Positions 1 to 6,212 of a stretch of DNA of 8,498 nt are shown here, piece after piece. Each line of letters begins with the position of its first letter. Position 1 is the stretch's first letter. The notes under the pieces were generated by a model, which did no database searches, was not told where the DNA came from, and was given only the letters and a program-made list of their open reading frames with translations. The position numbers and the translations under genes are program-made. The DNA comes from an uncultured Clostridia bacterium. Its GTDB lineage: Bacteria > Bacillota > Clostridia > Oscillospirales > Acutalibacteraceae. The stretch lies in assembly GCA_958436475.1 (NCBI GenBank), contig CAUBKG010000072.1, positions 1-8,498 on the forward strand, written 5' to 3'.

Positions 1-12
1 AAGGGCCGCTTA

Positions 13-114
13 CAAACGCTACGCGTTTGCTTTTGTGGTATAATAACCGCAAAGCGGTTATTATACCGGCTTTATGCCCTCACCGGCTCGCCGCGAAAAC
101 GCGGCAACCGCCGG
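13..114. repeat. cluster of three perfect or near-perfect hairpins upstream of thrC
   Basis: Three inverted repeats stand in a row in the gene-free stretch. Positions 13-19 pair with 23-29 (CAAACGC/GCGTTTG, loop TAC). Positions 37-50 pair perfectly over 14 bp with 54-67 (loop AAA). Positions 83-87 and 90-95 pair with 110-114 and 100-105 around an AAAA loop, with a small internal loop. None is followed by a run of T, so they are poor rho-independent terminators. Part of the second hairpin (ATACCGG-TT-ATG, 63-76) recurs imperfectly at 127-140. They could be a REP/MITE-like palindromic repeat or structured RNA in the thrC leader. The structure is seen directly; the role is unknown. Confidence 0.6.
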
Positions 115-203
115 GAATATTTTATAATACCGGTTTCATGTATCCGCCGTTTGAGCGCATATTCATTGCTTTATCTGCCGGGGGTCCCCCTGCTTTGTGT
201 TTG

Positions 204-221
204 CCGGGCAGCCCCGCCCGG
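204..221. repeat. GC-rich hairpin just before the thrC ribosome binding site
   Basis: CCGGGC at 204-209 pairs with GCCCGG at 216-221 around a six-base loop. It lies 16 bases upstream of the GGAGG that serves thrC, so in a transcript it would sit near the initiation region without covering it. No T-box sequence, leader peptide rich in threonine codons or U-tract was seen nearby, so I cannot assign it to a known attenuation mechanism. Confidence 0.35.
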
Positions 222-251
222 TGTTCAAGGAAAATATGGAGGAATGTGAAA

Positions 252-1745
252 ATGCTTTATACCAGCACCAGAAACAGCGGCGTCAGGGTATCGTCTGCCG
301 CGGCGATTTCCCAGGGAATCTCATCTGACGGAGGCCTTTTTGTTCCGGAAAGCATTCCGGTGCTGACCGAAGAGGATATGAAATCGCTCGACTGTTACGA
401 TTATATCAACCGCGCGTTTTTGATCCTGAGTAAGTTTTTAACCGATTATTCGGAAAAAGAGCTCTATGAGTGTGTGGCCAGCGCCTATCAGGATGATAAA
501 TTCGATAATAACGATCCCGCGCCCCTGCGGAAGCTCGGCGAGGGAGAATATATGCTGGAGCTGTGGCACGGTCCGACCTGTGCCTTCAAGGACGTAGCCC
601 TGCAGCTGCTCCCGCATTTGCTTACCGTCGCGGTAAGGAAAGAGCATCAGGGTAAGAAGGTCGTGATTCTGGTCGCCACCTCGGGCGACACGGGCAAGGC
701 TGCGCTGGAAGGCTTTAAAGACGTTTCGGATACCGATATTCTGGTGTTTTATCCGCAGAACGGCGTGAGCCCCATGCAGAAGGCGCAGATGGTCACACAG
801 GAGGGCGGAAACGTTGGCGTTTGCGCCATTGAAGGGAATTTCGACGATGCGCAGACCGGCGTCAAAAAGATTTTCACCGATCCCGCCATCCGCGGGCTTC
901 TCGAAAAAAACGGCAAGATGTTTTCGAGCGCCAATTCCATCAACTGGGGCCGCCTGGTGCCGCAGATCGTTTATTACGTTTCGGCTTACTGCGACCTCGT
1001 CAACGACGGCGCCATCGCCATGGGGGATCCTTTCAACGTGGTGGTTCCCACCGGTAATTTCGGCAATATCCTCGCCGCCTATTACGCTAGGCAGATGGGT
1101 GTGCCCATCGCTAAGCTGATCTGCGCTTCTAATGAAAATAAAGTGCTTACCGACTTTATTCAAACCGGCATATACAACCGCAACCGCGATTTTTATACCA
1201 CGGCCTCGCCTTCTATGGACATCCTCATTTCCAGCAATTTGGAACGTCTGCTTTACGAGCTTTCCGGCAAGGACGACCGCCAGGTGACCGCTTGGATGCA
1301 GGAGCTGAGCGAAACGGGGCATTATAAGGTTGGTCCGGAAATGCTCGAAAAGATCCAGAGCCTTTTCTACGCCGGCTATTGTGACGACGACGATACGAAG
1401 TCCACCATTGCCCGGCTCTTCAAAGAAAAAAATTACCTCTGCGATACCCACACGGCGGTGGCGGTCAATGTATACCGCCAGTATGTGGAAGAAACGGGCG
1501 ACCATACCTGTACGGTAATCGCTTCGACCGCGAGCCCCTTCAAATTCGTTTCTAGTGTGCTGGAGGCCGTTCAGGGAGGAACGAACGCGGGCTCCGAATA
1601 CGAAATGATCACGGAGCTGAACGTTATCACAGGGGAGCATATCCCGGAGCCGCTTTCGGATATCATGAATAAGGAACGCCGCTTCGAAGACGTGTGTACG
1701 AAGGAAAACATGCGCGATTATGTTATTTCCGCGCTGAACCTGTAA
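252..1745 (+). CDS. thrC: threonine synthase
   Basis: PLP enzyme of the cytosol that makes L-threonine and phosphate from O-phospho-L-homoserine, the last step of threonine biosynthesis. The 497-residue product has the layout of the longer, yeast Thr4-like class: N-terminal YTSTR and DGGLFVPE (residues 3-7, 26-33), the PLP-lysine motif HGPTCAFKD (106-114, Schiff-base Lys113), the phosphate-cradle motif SGDTGKAA (144-151), SANSINWGR (226-234), PTGNFGN (266-272) and STASPFKF near the C-terminus (425-432). The ATG at 252 is chosen because GGAGG (238-242) lies nine bases upstream and the conserved N-terminus begins there. The frame stays open upstream to position 27, but that part is hairpin sequence with no homology I recognise. 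No hom or thrB gene is adjacent, so the gene stands alone here, and a terminator follows directly. All key residues are present. Confidence 0.96.
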   Translation: MLYTSTRNSGVRVSSAAAISQGISSDGGLFVPESIPVLTEEDMKSLDCYDYINRAFLILSKFLTDYSEKELYECVASAYQDDKFDNNDPAPLRKLGEGEYMLELWHGPTCAFKDVALQLLPHLLTVAVRKEHQGKKVVILVATSGDTGKAALEGFKDVSDTDILVFYPQNGVSPMQKAQMVTQEGGNVGVCAIEGNFDDAQTGVKKIFTDPAIRGLLEKNGKMFSSANSINWGRLVPQIVYYVSAYCDLVNDGAIAMGDPFNVVVPTGNFGNILAAYYARQMGVPIAKLICASNENKVLTDFIQTGIYNRNRDFYTTASPSMDILISSNLERLLYELSGKDDRQVTAWMQELSETGHYKVGPEMLEKIQSLFYAGYCDDDDTKSTIARLFKEKNYLCDTHTAVAVNVYRQYVEETGDHTCTVIASTASPFKFVSSVLEAVQGGTNAGSEYEMITELNVITGEHIPEPLSDIMNKERRFEDVCTKENMRDYVISALNL

Positions 1746-1755
1746 ATCGAGAAGC

Positions 1756-1790
1756 AAAAGCCCGGCGGATTAAAGTCTCCGGGCTTTTTT
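1756..1790 (+). terminator. rho-independent terminator of thrC
   Basis: AGCCCGG (1759-1765) pairs with CCGGGCT (1779-1785). The stem is extended inwards by GGA/TCT after a bulged C and outwards by A/T pairs, and is followed by six T (1785-1790). It begins ten bases after the thrC stop and separates thrC from the phosphoesterase gene. Confidence 0.9.
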
Positions 1791-1821
1791 CTGTAGAAAG
1801 CAATGAACAGCGAGGGGTATC

Positions 1822-2505
1822 ATGTCTCTTTACGCAATATCGGACCCGCATCTTTCCTTAGGGACGGACAAGCCGATGGACATTTTCAAAGGCTGGGCAG
1901 ATTATGTCTCCCGCCTCGAAGCGAACTGGCGAGCCGTTGTTTCGGAGGAGGATACGGTGGTGCTCCCGGGCGATATTTCCTGGGCGCTTAAGCTGGAGGA
2001 AACACAGGCGGACTTTGCCTTTTTGCATTCCCTCCCGGGAAAGAAGCTAATCGGGAAAGGAAATCATGACCTATGGTGGTCTACCGTCACTAAAATGAAA
2101 CGCTTTCTCAGCAACAATGGCTTTACCAGCATCGATTTTCTCTTCAATAACGCCTTTCCCGTGGGGGGGATGGCGGTTTGCGGTACGCGCGGCTGGTTTT
2201 TTGACGACCTGCCCGATAAAAAGGTGCTGCTGCGCGAGGTGGGGAGGCTGAACGCATCCATTTCGGCGGCGGAGGCGCTGGAGCTTGAGCCGGTCGTATT
2301 CCTGCATTACCCGCCGATCTATGCGGATTCGGTCTGTGAAGAAATTTTTTCCGTGCTCAAAGAGCGCGGGATCCGGCGCTGTTATTATGGGCATATCCAC
2401 GGCGCGGGGGCATATAACGCGGTGAAAGGGCCGGTAGATGGTATCGAGTTCCACTTGATTTCCTGCGATCATCTGGAGTTTTGCCCGAAACTCGTTTCTT
2501 TGTAA
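1822..2505 (+). CDS. metallophosphoesterase, COG1768-like predicted phosphohydrolase
   Basis: A 227-residue calcineurin-like phosphoesterase with a two-metal active site; no signal peptide is visible, so probably cytosolic. All family metal ligands can be seen in order: DPH (Asp8, His10), GD (50-51), GNHD (80-83), LHYPP (His162) and GHIH (190-193). The sequence around them (KPMDIF, PGDISWALKLEE, KGNHDLWWST) matches the COG1768 type of stand-alone phosphohydrolases found in many Clostridia. The substrate is not known and cannot be read from the sequence. The start at 1822 puts Asp8 at the expected place directly after the first beta strand (LYAIS). GAGGGG (1812-1817) lies four bases upstream, a somewhat short spacing. 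An ATG at 1803 is out of frame. It lies between the thrC terminator and a palindrome, so it may be transcribed alone or with the genes downstream. Confidence 0.88.
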   Translation: MSLYAISDPHLSLGTDKPMDIFKGWADYVSRLEANWRAVVSEEDTVVLPGDISWALKLEETQADFAFLHSLPGKKLIGKGNHDLWWSTVTKMKRFLSNNGFTSIDFLFNNAFPVGGMAVCGTRGWFFDDLPDKKVLLREVGRLNASISAAEALELEPVVFLHYPPIYADSVCEEIFSVLKERGIRRCYYGHIHGAGAYNAVKGPVDGIEFHLISCDHLEFCPKLVSL

Positions 2506-2512
2506 AATTTAC

Positions 2513-2530
2513 AAACCGTTAACGGTTTTT
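2513..2530 (+). terminator. palindrome with T-run after the phosphoesterase gene, weak terminator or operator
   Basis: AAACCGTTAACGGTTT (2513-2528) is a perfect 16-base palindrome running into five T (2526-2530), seven bases after the stop codon. As RNA it gives a six-pair stem with a TTAA loop, AU-rich and weak. The second half can alternatively pair with CCGTT at 2532-2536. The symmetry would also suit a dimeric DNA-binding protein, and it overlaps the possible -35 of the downstream promoter. The palindrome is seen directly; both roles are inference. Confidence 0.45.
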
Positions 2531-2548
2531 GCCGTTGTTTCGTATAGA
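2519..2548 (+). promoter_or_regulatory. possible sigma-A promoter for the DUF5685-like gene cluster
   Basis: TTAACG (2519-2524, four of six to TTGACA) lies 18 bases before TATAGA (2543-2548, followed by AT). It is placed about 30 bases before the TTG start and overlaps the palindrome, which would fit repression if a protein binds there. This is consensus matching by eye only. Confidence 0.3.
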
Positions 2549-2581
2549 ATAAGACTAATTAAAGTAAAGAGGTATCCCGTT

Positions 2582-3430
2582 TTGTTTGGTTATGTGAAAG
2601 TGCATAAACCGGAGCTGAAAATCTGTGAGTTTGAAGCGTATAAAGGCGTTTACTGCGCGCTCTGCAAGCAGATGGGGCGTGATTACGGCATCCTTTCCCG
2701 GCTCACGCTCAGCTATGACCTCACCTTTCTTGCCATGCTCCGCCTGGCGGTATCGAGCGCCGCGCAGCGGTTTGAACCCAAGCGCTGCGGCTTCAACCCA
2801 TTTAAAAAATGCCTCTGCTGTATTTCCGAGGGCAGCGAGCTTGCCTATTCCGCCGGCGCGGCGCTGATTATGACCTATTATAAGCTGCTGGATGATATCC
2901 ACGACCGCGGCTTGAGGCCGCGACTGCGCGCCCTCGCCAGCTTTCCTTTCTTCGTTTTATCTCATCGCAAGGCGAAAAGGAAATACCCGGAGCTGGAAGA
3001 AACGGTTTCCCGCATGATGGAGCGGCAGGCCGAAGCGGAGCGTTCCGGAACGCAGAGCATCGATGCGGCGGCAGAACCGAGCGCCCGTGCGCTCAGCGAA
3101 ATCTTTTCCTTCGGGATCGAAGGGGAGGCCGGCCGGGTGCTTTCCCGGATCGGATACTGTATTGGAAAATGGGTCTATGTGCTCGATGCGGTGGACGACC
3201 GCGCTTCCGACCGCAAAACGGGAAACTATAACGCATTTCTGCTCTCCGGCCTGCCGGAGGGTGCCTTGCTCACGCGGGCGGAATCCATTTTGAATAACTG
3301 CATCGGGGAAGCAGTGCTTGCTTTTGAATTGCTGCCAATCCGAAATTATCGAACGATTTTGGAAAATATATTATATCAGGGACTTGAAAAATCTCAGCTG
3401 AGTATTTTAAACGTGAGGGATAAGGAATGA
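2582..3430 (+). CDS. DUF5685-like protein, function unknown
   Basis: A 282-residue, largely alpha-helical protein without signal peptide. I recognise the N-terminal MFGYVKV..PELK and YCALCK pattern of the DUF5685 family from Clostridia, whose function is not known. Visible motifs: Cys25-x-x-Cys28, then Cys69 and Cys77/79/80 in RCGFNPFKKCLCC, a plausible metal site. There are two aspartate-rich stretches, LLDDIHD (102-108) and LDAVDDRASD followed by GNYN (201-217), which resemble by eye the paired DDxxD-type motifs of isoprenoid synthases. The start is TTG: AAAGAGG (2566-2572) stands nine bases upstream, and the family's conserved MFGY begins exactly there. The next in-frame candidate, GTG at 2594, would remove these residues. 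The last bases overlap the following J-domain gene as ATGA, implying translational coupling. Family assignment is moderately sure; biochemical role is unassigned. Confidence 0.75.
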   Translation: MFGYVKVHKPELKICEFEAYKGVYCALCKQMGRDYGILSRLTLSYDLTFLAMLRLAVSSAAQRFEPKRCGFNPFKKCLCCISEGSELAYSAGAALIMTYYKLLDDIHDRGLRPRLRALASFPFFVLSHRKAKRKYPELEETVSRMMERQAEAERSGTQSIDAAAEPSARALSEIFSFGIEGEAGRVLSRIGYCIGKWVYVLDAVDDRASDRKTGNYNAFLLSGLPEGALLTRAESILNNCIGEAVLAFELLPIRNYRTILENILYQGLEKSQLSILNVRDKE

Positions 3431-4038
3431 ACAAAGATCCATATTCGGTACTGGGCGTATCGAGAGATGCGACCGAGGAACAGATCAAAACGGCCTATCG
3501 GGAGCTCGCCCGGAAATACCATCCGGATAATTATTCGGATAACCCCCTCTCTGATCTTGCAGAGGATAAAATGAGCGAAATCAACGAGGCATACGATGCC
3601 ATCATGCAGGAGCGCCGTGCGGGAAAATCCGCTTCCGGCACTGGCACGGGCGGCGGAAACTACCGGGGAAGCACGCAGTATGCGGATGTCCGCAGCCTCA
3701 TCAACAGCAACCGGATCGAAGAAGCCCTCGAACTGTTGGACGGCGTACCGCCTGCCAGCCGCAATGCGGAATGGTATTTTCTCAACGGCAGTGTGCTTTA
3801 CCGCCGCGGCTGGTTTGAAGACGCATACACCAGCTTTTCCACGGCCTGCCGTATGGACCCGAGCAACCCAGAATACCGGGAAGCATTCGTGCGTATCAAT
3901 AAGCAGCGGCAGGGCTATGGGTATAAAACCGCAAACACCTCTGCGGGCGGCTGCAGCGTGTGCGATATGTGTTCCGGCCTTATTTGTGCAGACTGCTGCT
4001 GCGAATGCATGGGCGGCGACCTGATCCGCTGCTGTTAA
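3427..4038 (+). CDS. J-domain protein with TPR-like region and cysteine-rich tail
   Basis: A 203-residue DnaJ-domain protein, not a canonical DnaJ. The J-domain fills residues 4-62 with DPYSVLGVSRDATEEQIKTAY and the HPD loop (32-34) that stimulates the ATPase of DnaK-type Hsp70. A short Gly/Ser/Thr linker (68-80) follows. Next come two TPR-like helical pairs at about 85-155 (RIEEALELLDGVP, then AEWYFLNGSVLYRRG). The last 28 residues contain ten cysteines (176, 179, 182, 187, 190, 191, 192, 194, 202, 203). The G/F region, DnaJ zinc finger and C-terminal substrate domain are absent, so it probably directs Hsp70 to a particular client or place. The start overlaps the upstream stop (ATGA), with GAGGGA at 3415-3420 six bases before. 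The partner is probably the coupled upstream DUF5685-like protein (inference). The J-domain call is firm; the tail's role is unknown. Confidence 0.9.
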   Translation: MNKDPYSVLGVSRDATEEQIKTAYRELARKYHPDNYSDNPLSDLAEDKMSEINEAYDAIMQERRAGKSASGTGTGGGNYRGSTQYADVRSLINSNRIEEALELLDGVPPASRNAEWYFLNGSVLYRRGWFEDAYTSFSTACRMDPSNPEYREAFVRINKQRQGYGYKTANTSAGGCSVCDMCSGLICADCCCECMGGDLIRCC

Positions 4039-4068
4039 ATTCTGAGCGAGGAAAAGAGGAAAGACTCC

Positions 4069-4602
4069 ATGAAGAAAAGCGGGAAAATCGCGCTGGGCGG
4101 TATTGTCAGCGCGCTATCCATCGTGATCCTGTTTTTATCCAATATCTTTCCGTTTGTCGAATACGCTATCCCGATGATCGCGGGGGCGTTGATGATTATC
4201 ATCATGGTGGAAATGAACCGCCGCTGGGCCTTTATGGTGTATGCGGGGGTGTCCCTCTTATCTCTCATCTTGGTGGCGAATCCGGAGCCCAAGGTGCTGT
4301 ACATCGCCTTTTTCGGCCTTTATCCTATTTTGAAGTCCGATCTCGAACGCATTCCTTCCCGCGTGGGGGAATGGGCTGCAAAGCTTTTGTTTTTTAATAC
4401 CGATGTTTTACTGGCCGCGTTGGCGGTGGTTTTCCTCTTCCGTGTGCCGGTGGAGGATTTCAACGAATTCGGCAGATGGACCATTCCGATATTTGCCGTG
4501 CTCTTTAATTTCGTGTTTGTGGTGTACGATATTGCCCTGAGCCGCGTTATCACCCTTTATCTTTACCGCGCACAGGATACGCTGCACCGTATTTTCAAAT
4601 AA
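4069..4602 (+). CDS. small multi-pass membrane protein, ECF S-component-like in appearance
   Basis: A 177-residue hydrophobic protein with about six membrane segments (roughly 7-29, 31-48, 52-70, 74-88, 104-124, 137-156), a short basic N-terminus (MKKSGK) and a polar basic C-terminus. Conserved-looking features are an N-terminal helix rich in small residues (IALGGIVSALS), FGLYPILKSDLER between the fourth and fifth segments, and YDIALSRVITLYLYR in the last. Length and topology resemble substrate-binding S components of ECF vitamin transporters, and the first helix has their flavour, but I see no specific substrate signature and cannot name the family. ATG at 4069 has AGAGGA (4055-4060) eight bases upstream. 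It starts 30 bases after the J-domain gene, so it is probably the last gene of that operon, closed by the terminator behind it. Confidence 0.8.
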   Translation: MKKSGKIALGGIVSALSIVILFLSNIFPFVEYAIPMIAGALMIIIMVEMNRRWAFMVYAGVSLLSLILVANPEPKVLYIAFFGLYPILKSDLERIPSRVGEWAAKLLFFNTDVLLAALAVVFLFRVPVEDFNEFGRWTIPIFAVLFNFVFVVYDIALSRVITLYLYRAQDTLHRIFK

Positions 4603-4616
4603 CCCAGTCGGCCGGA

Positions 4617-4649
4617 AAAGCTCTTTTTCAGAAAAGAGCTTTCGTTTTT
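4617..4649 (+). terminator. rho-independent terminator after the membrane protein gene
   Basis: AAAGCTCTTTT (4617-4627) pairs perfectly over 11 bp with AAAAGAGCTTT (4632-4642) around a TCAG loop. A T-rich tail follows (TTCGTTTTT, 4641-4649). It closes the DUF5685/J-domain/membrane protein operon and separates it from the surface-protein pair. The stem is symmetrical but the T-tract is downstream only, so it acts on + strand transcripts. Confidence 0.88.
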
Positions 4650-4658
4650 ATTGCGGAA

Positions 4659-4664
4659 TATAAT
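4659..4664 (+). promoter_or_regulatory. possible -10 box before the surface-protein pair
   Basis: A perfect TATAAT lies 22 bases before the GTG start. No convincing -35 is present at 16-18 bases upstream, since that region is terminator stem, and there is no TG extension. Transcription from here would begin almost at the ribosome binding site, leaving a leader of about 15 bases. No cobalamin riboswitch or other structured leader fits in this gap. Confidence 0.3.
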
Positions 4665-4685
4665 TTTTTCTTGGAGAAATCAGAC

Positions 4686-6212
4686 GTGAAAAAATCCATT
4701 TCCATCCTGATGATACTTCTTTTAACTGTCTGCTTTGCTTCTCCCGCCCTAGGGGAAGATACAGAGGCAGTCACCGTTACCGTGAGTGTATATGAGCATG
4801 TGCACGAACGTTATCTTGCGGGCCCTGAAAGCATAACGCTGCCGGGCAAAAAAACACCGCTCGCCGCGCTTCAGGCCCTTGGGCTGGACGTGGAGGCTTC
4901 CGGCGGCTATGTGCGCGAGGTAAACGGCCTGCGTGAACGGGCGCACGGGCCTTACAGCGGATGGGTCTATGAAGTAAACGGCGTGCGCCCTCCCGCAGGG
5001 GCGGGCGTTTATCGCCTGAAAAACGGAGATGCTCTTTGCTGGCGCTACGCGGTAACGGCGGAGCAGGCGGGCCTCCAGTCTATTGCTACCACAGCACAGC
5101 CTCCTGCAACGGAAAAGCCGCAGGCGGAAACGCCCCCGACACAGCCGGAAACCAGGCGGCCGGGCGGGCAGGGGAGCACGCTTCCCTCGGAGACGAGCCC
5201 CATTATTCCGGAAAAGACGGGGGCTTTGGAAGGCACCGGCGCCGCTTTGCCAACCGAAACACAGGCCGAAACAGAGGGGGCATCTCCTCCCGCTGTTTCT
5301 ATGGAAGAATCCATCCGGAGGGCCGCCGAATGGTTAAAGGAACATCCCGGCACATGGGCACCCTTTGCCCTGTATACGGCGGGGGAGGATCCGTCCGCTT
5401 TTCGGGAATCCTGCCTGCAGGAGGTAACAGACGGTTTGGCGCATGCCTCGCAAACCGATCTGGAGCGATATGCTCTGAATCTCGGAGCCTGCGGGATTTG
5501 GCCGGGCGATATTGAAAACGTATTGCTGCTTTCGCGTATCGCCTGCGTGGAAGAGAACAGAAAGCAGGGCGTGAATGCGTTGATTTATGGGCTCATCACG
5601 CTCACGGCGTTTGACGAAGGCCAAGGCAGCTCTCTTGCTTTCACAGAGGAAATCCTCTCTCTGCAAAGGGAAGACGGCGGCGTTTCGCTCGGCGATACGC
5701 TTCGGGCGGACGTCGATCTCACTGCCGCCGCGGCGATTGCCCTCGTACCTTATCGGGAAATACCCGGCGTTTCGGAAGGAGTAAACCGGGCCCTTTCGTG
5801 GCTGCGCCTGCAGCAAGGGGCGGACGGTGCTTTTTCTTCCGCCATAAGCGAAAAAAATGCGGAATCCACGGCGCAGGCGCTCACCGCCTTCGCCCTTTCC
5901 GGGCAGGAAATGCCTCCGGAAGCTGACCGGGCGGCGGAAGCGCTCTTTTCCTTTCAGAATGCGGACGGCGGCTTTGCCCATCTTCCCGGCGGAGAAAGCG
6001 ACAGCAGAGCCACGGAACAGGCGCTGATTGCACTGGCTGCCTATCATGGAGGGGAAAATCCTTATCATTTTTCTATACCGGCTGCGGAAAAGTCTTCTGA
6101 TACCTTGTGGTACTGGATCGGCGGCGTGGTTGTACTGCTGGCCTTGCTCGCTTTGGGCGGCATCATTTTTTGGAGGAAAAAGCATGAAACGAAGCCTGAT
6201 TCTTCTCATTAG
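4686..6212 (+). CDS. membrane-anchored surface protein: DUF4430 plus prenyltransferase-repeat-like alpha toroid
   Basis: A 508-residue exported protein. Order of parts: signal peptide (about 1-23, KK then a hydrophobic core, ending ASPALG); DUF4430/transcobalamin C-terminal-like beta domain (about 30-123, with SGWVYEVNG at 91-99 and LKNGD at 111-115); a Pro/Thr/Glu-rich linker (about 125-203); and helical repeats of the prenyltransferase/squalene-cyclase-like alpha toroid (about 205-460). The toroid shows QREDGGVSL (327-335), QQGADGAFS (376-384) and QNADGGFAHL (424-433). A membrane helix (475-496) and basic RKKH complete it. There is no LPxTG and Cys16 is not in a proper lipobox, so anchoring is by the C-terminal helix. 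GTG at 4686 is chosen because GGAGA (4673-4677) lies eight bases upstream and KK directly precedes the hydrophobic core; an in-frame TTG at 4671 lacks a ribosome site. Animal intrinsic factor has the same two domain types in the opposite order. Ligand unknown; corrinoid binding is inference. Confidence 0.85.
   Translation: MKKSISILMILLLTVCFASPALGEDTEAVTVTVSVYEHVHERYLAGPESITLPGKKTPLAALQALGLDVEASGGYVREVNGLRERAHGPYSGWVYEVNGVRPPAGAGVYRLKNGDALCWRYAVTAEQAGLQSIATTAQPPATEKPQAETPPTQPETRRPGGQGSTLPSETSPIIPEKTGALEGTGAALPTETQAETEGASPPAVSMEESIRRAAEWLKEHPGTWAPFALYTAGEDPSAFRESCLQEVTDGLAHASQTDLERYALNLGACGIWPGDIENVLLLSRIACVEENRKQGVNALIYGLITLTAFDEGQGSSLAFTEEILSLQREDGGVSLGDTLRADVDLTAAAAIALVPYREIPGVSEGVNRALSWLRLQQGADGAFSSAISEKNAESTAQALTAFALSGQEMPPEADRAAEALFSFQNADGGFAHLPGGESDSRATEQALIALAAYHGGENPYHFSIPAAEKSSDTLWYWIGGVVVLLALLALGGIIFWRKKHETKPDSSH

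Noticed and set aside
123..128. TATAAT as a thrC promoter -10 (another copy at 39-44 within the hairpin)
   Set aside because: No acceptable -35 at 16-18 bases upstream and no TG extension; the match is probably part of the repeat.
27..251. In-frame N-terminal extension of threonine synthase by 75 residues
   Set aside because: The extension is read through the hairpin cluster, has no ribosome site at its start, and the conserved ThrC N-terminus begins at 252 with a good GGAGG before it.
1..251. T-box riboswitch or threonine attenuator before thrC
   Set aside because: No T-box consensus, no U-tract terminator and no threonine-rich leader peptide are visible.
438..1757. 439-codon open frame on the minus strand
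   Set aside because: It lies opposite thrC, matches no family I recognise and reads like a shadow of GC-rich coding sequence.
1803..1991. Alternative ATG at 1803 for a small gene
   Set aside because: Out of frame with the phosphoesterase, overlapped by it, and encodes nothing recognisable.
4603..4685. Cobalamin riboswitch before the DUF4430 pair
   Set aside because: The gap is only 83 bases, mostly taken by a terminator, and no B12-box-like sequence is present.
5125..5294. Low-complexity Pro/Thr/Glu region as a possible DNA repeat or frameshift
   Set aside because: It is a typical in-frame surface-protein linker between two domains with no true tandem repeat.
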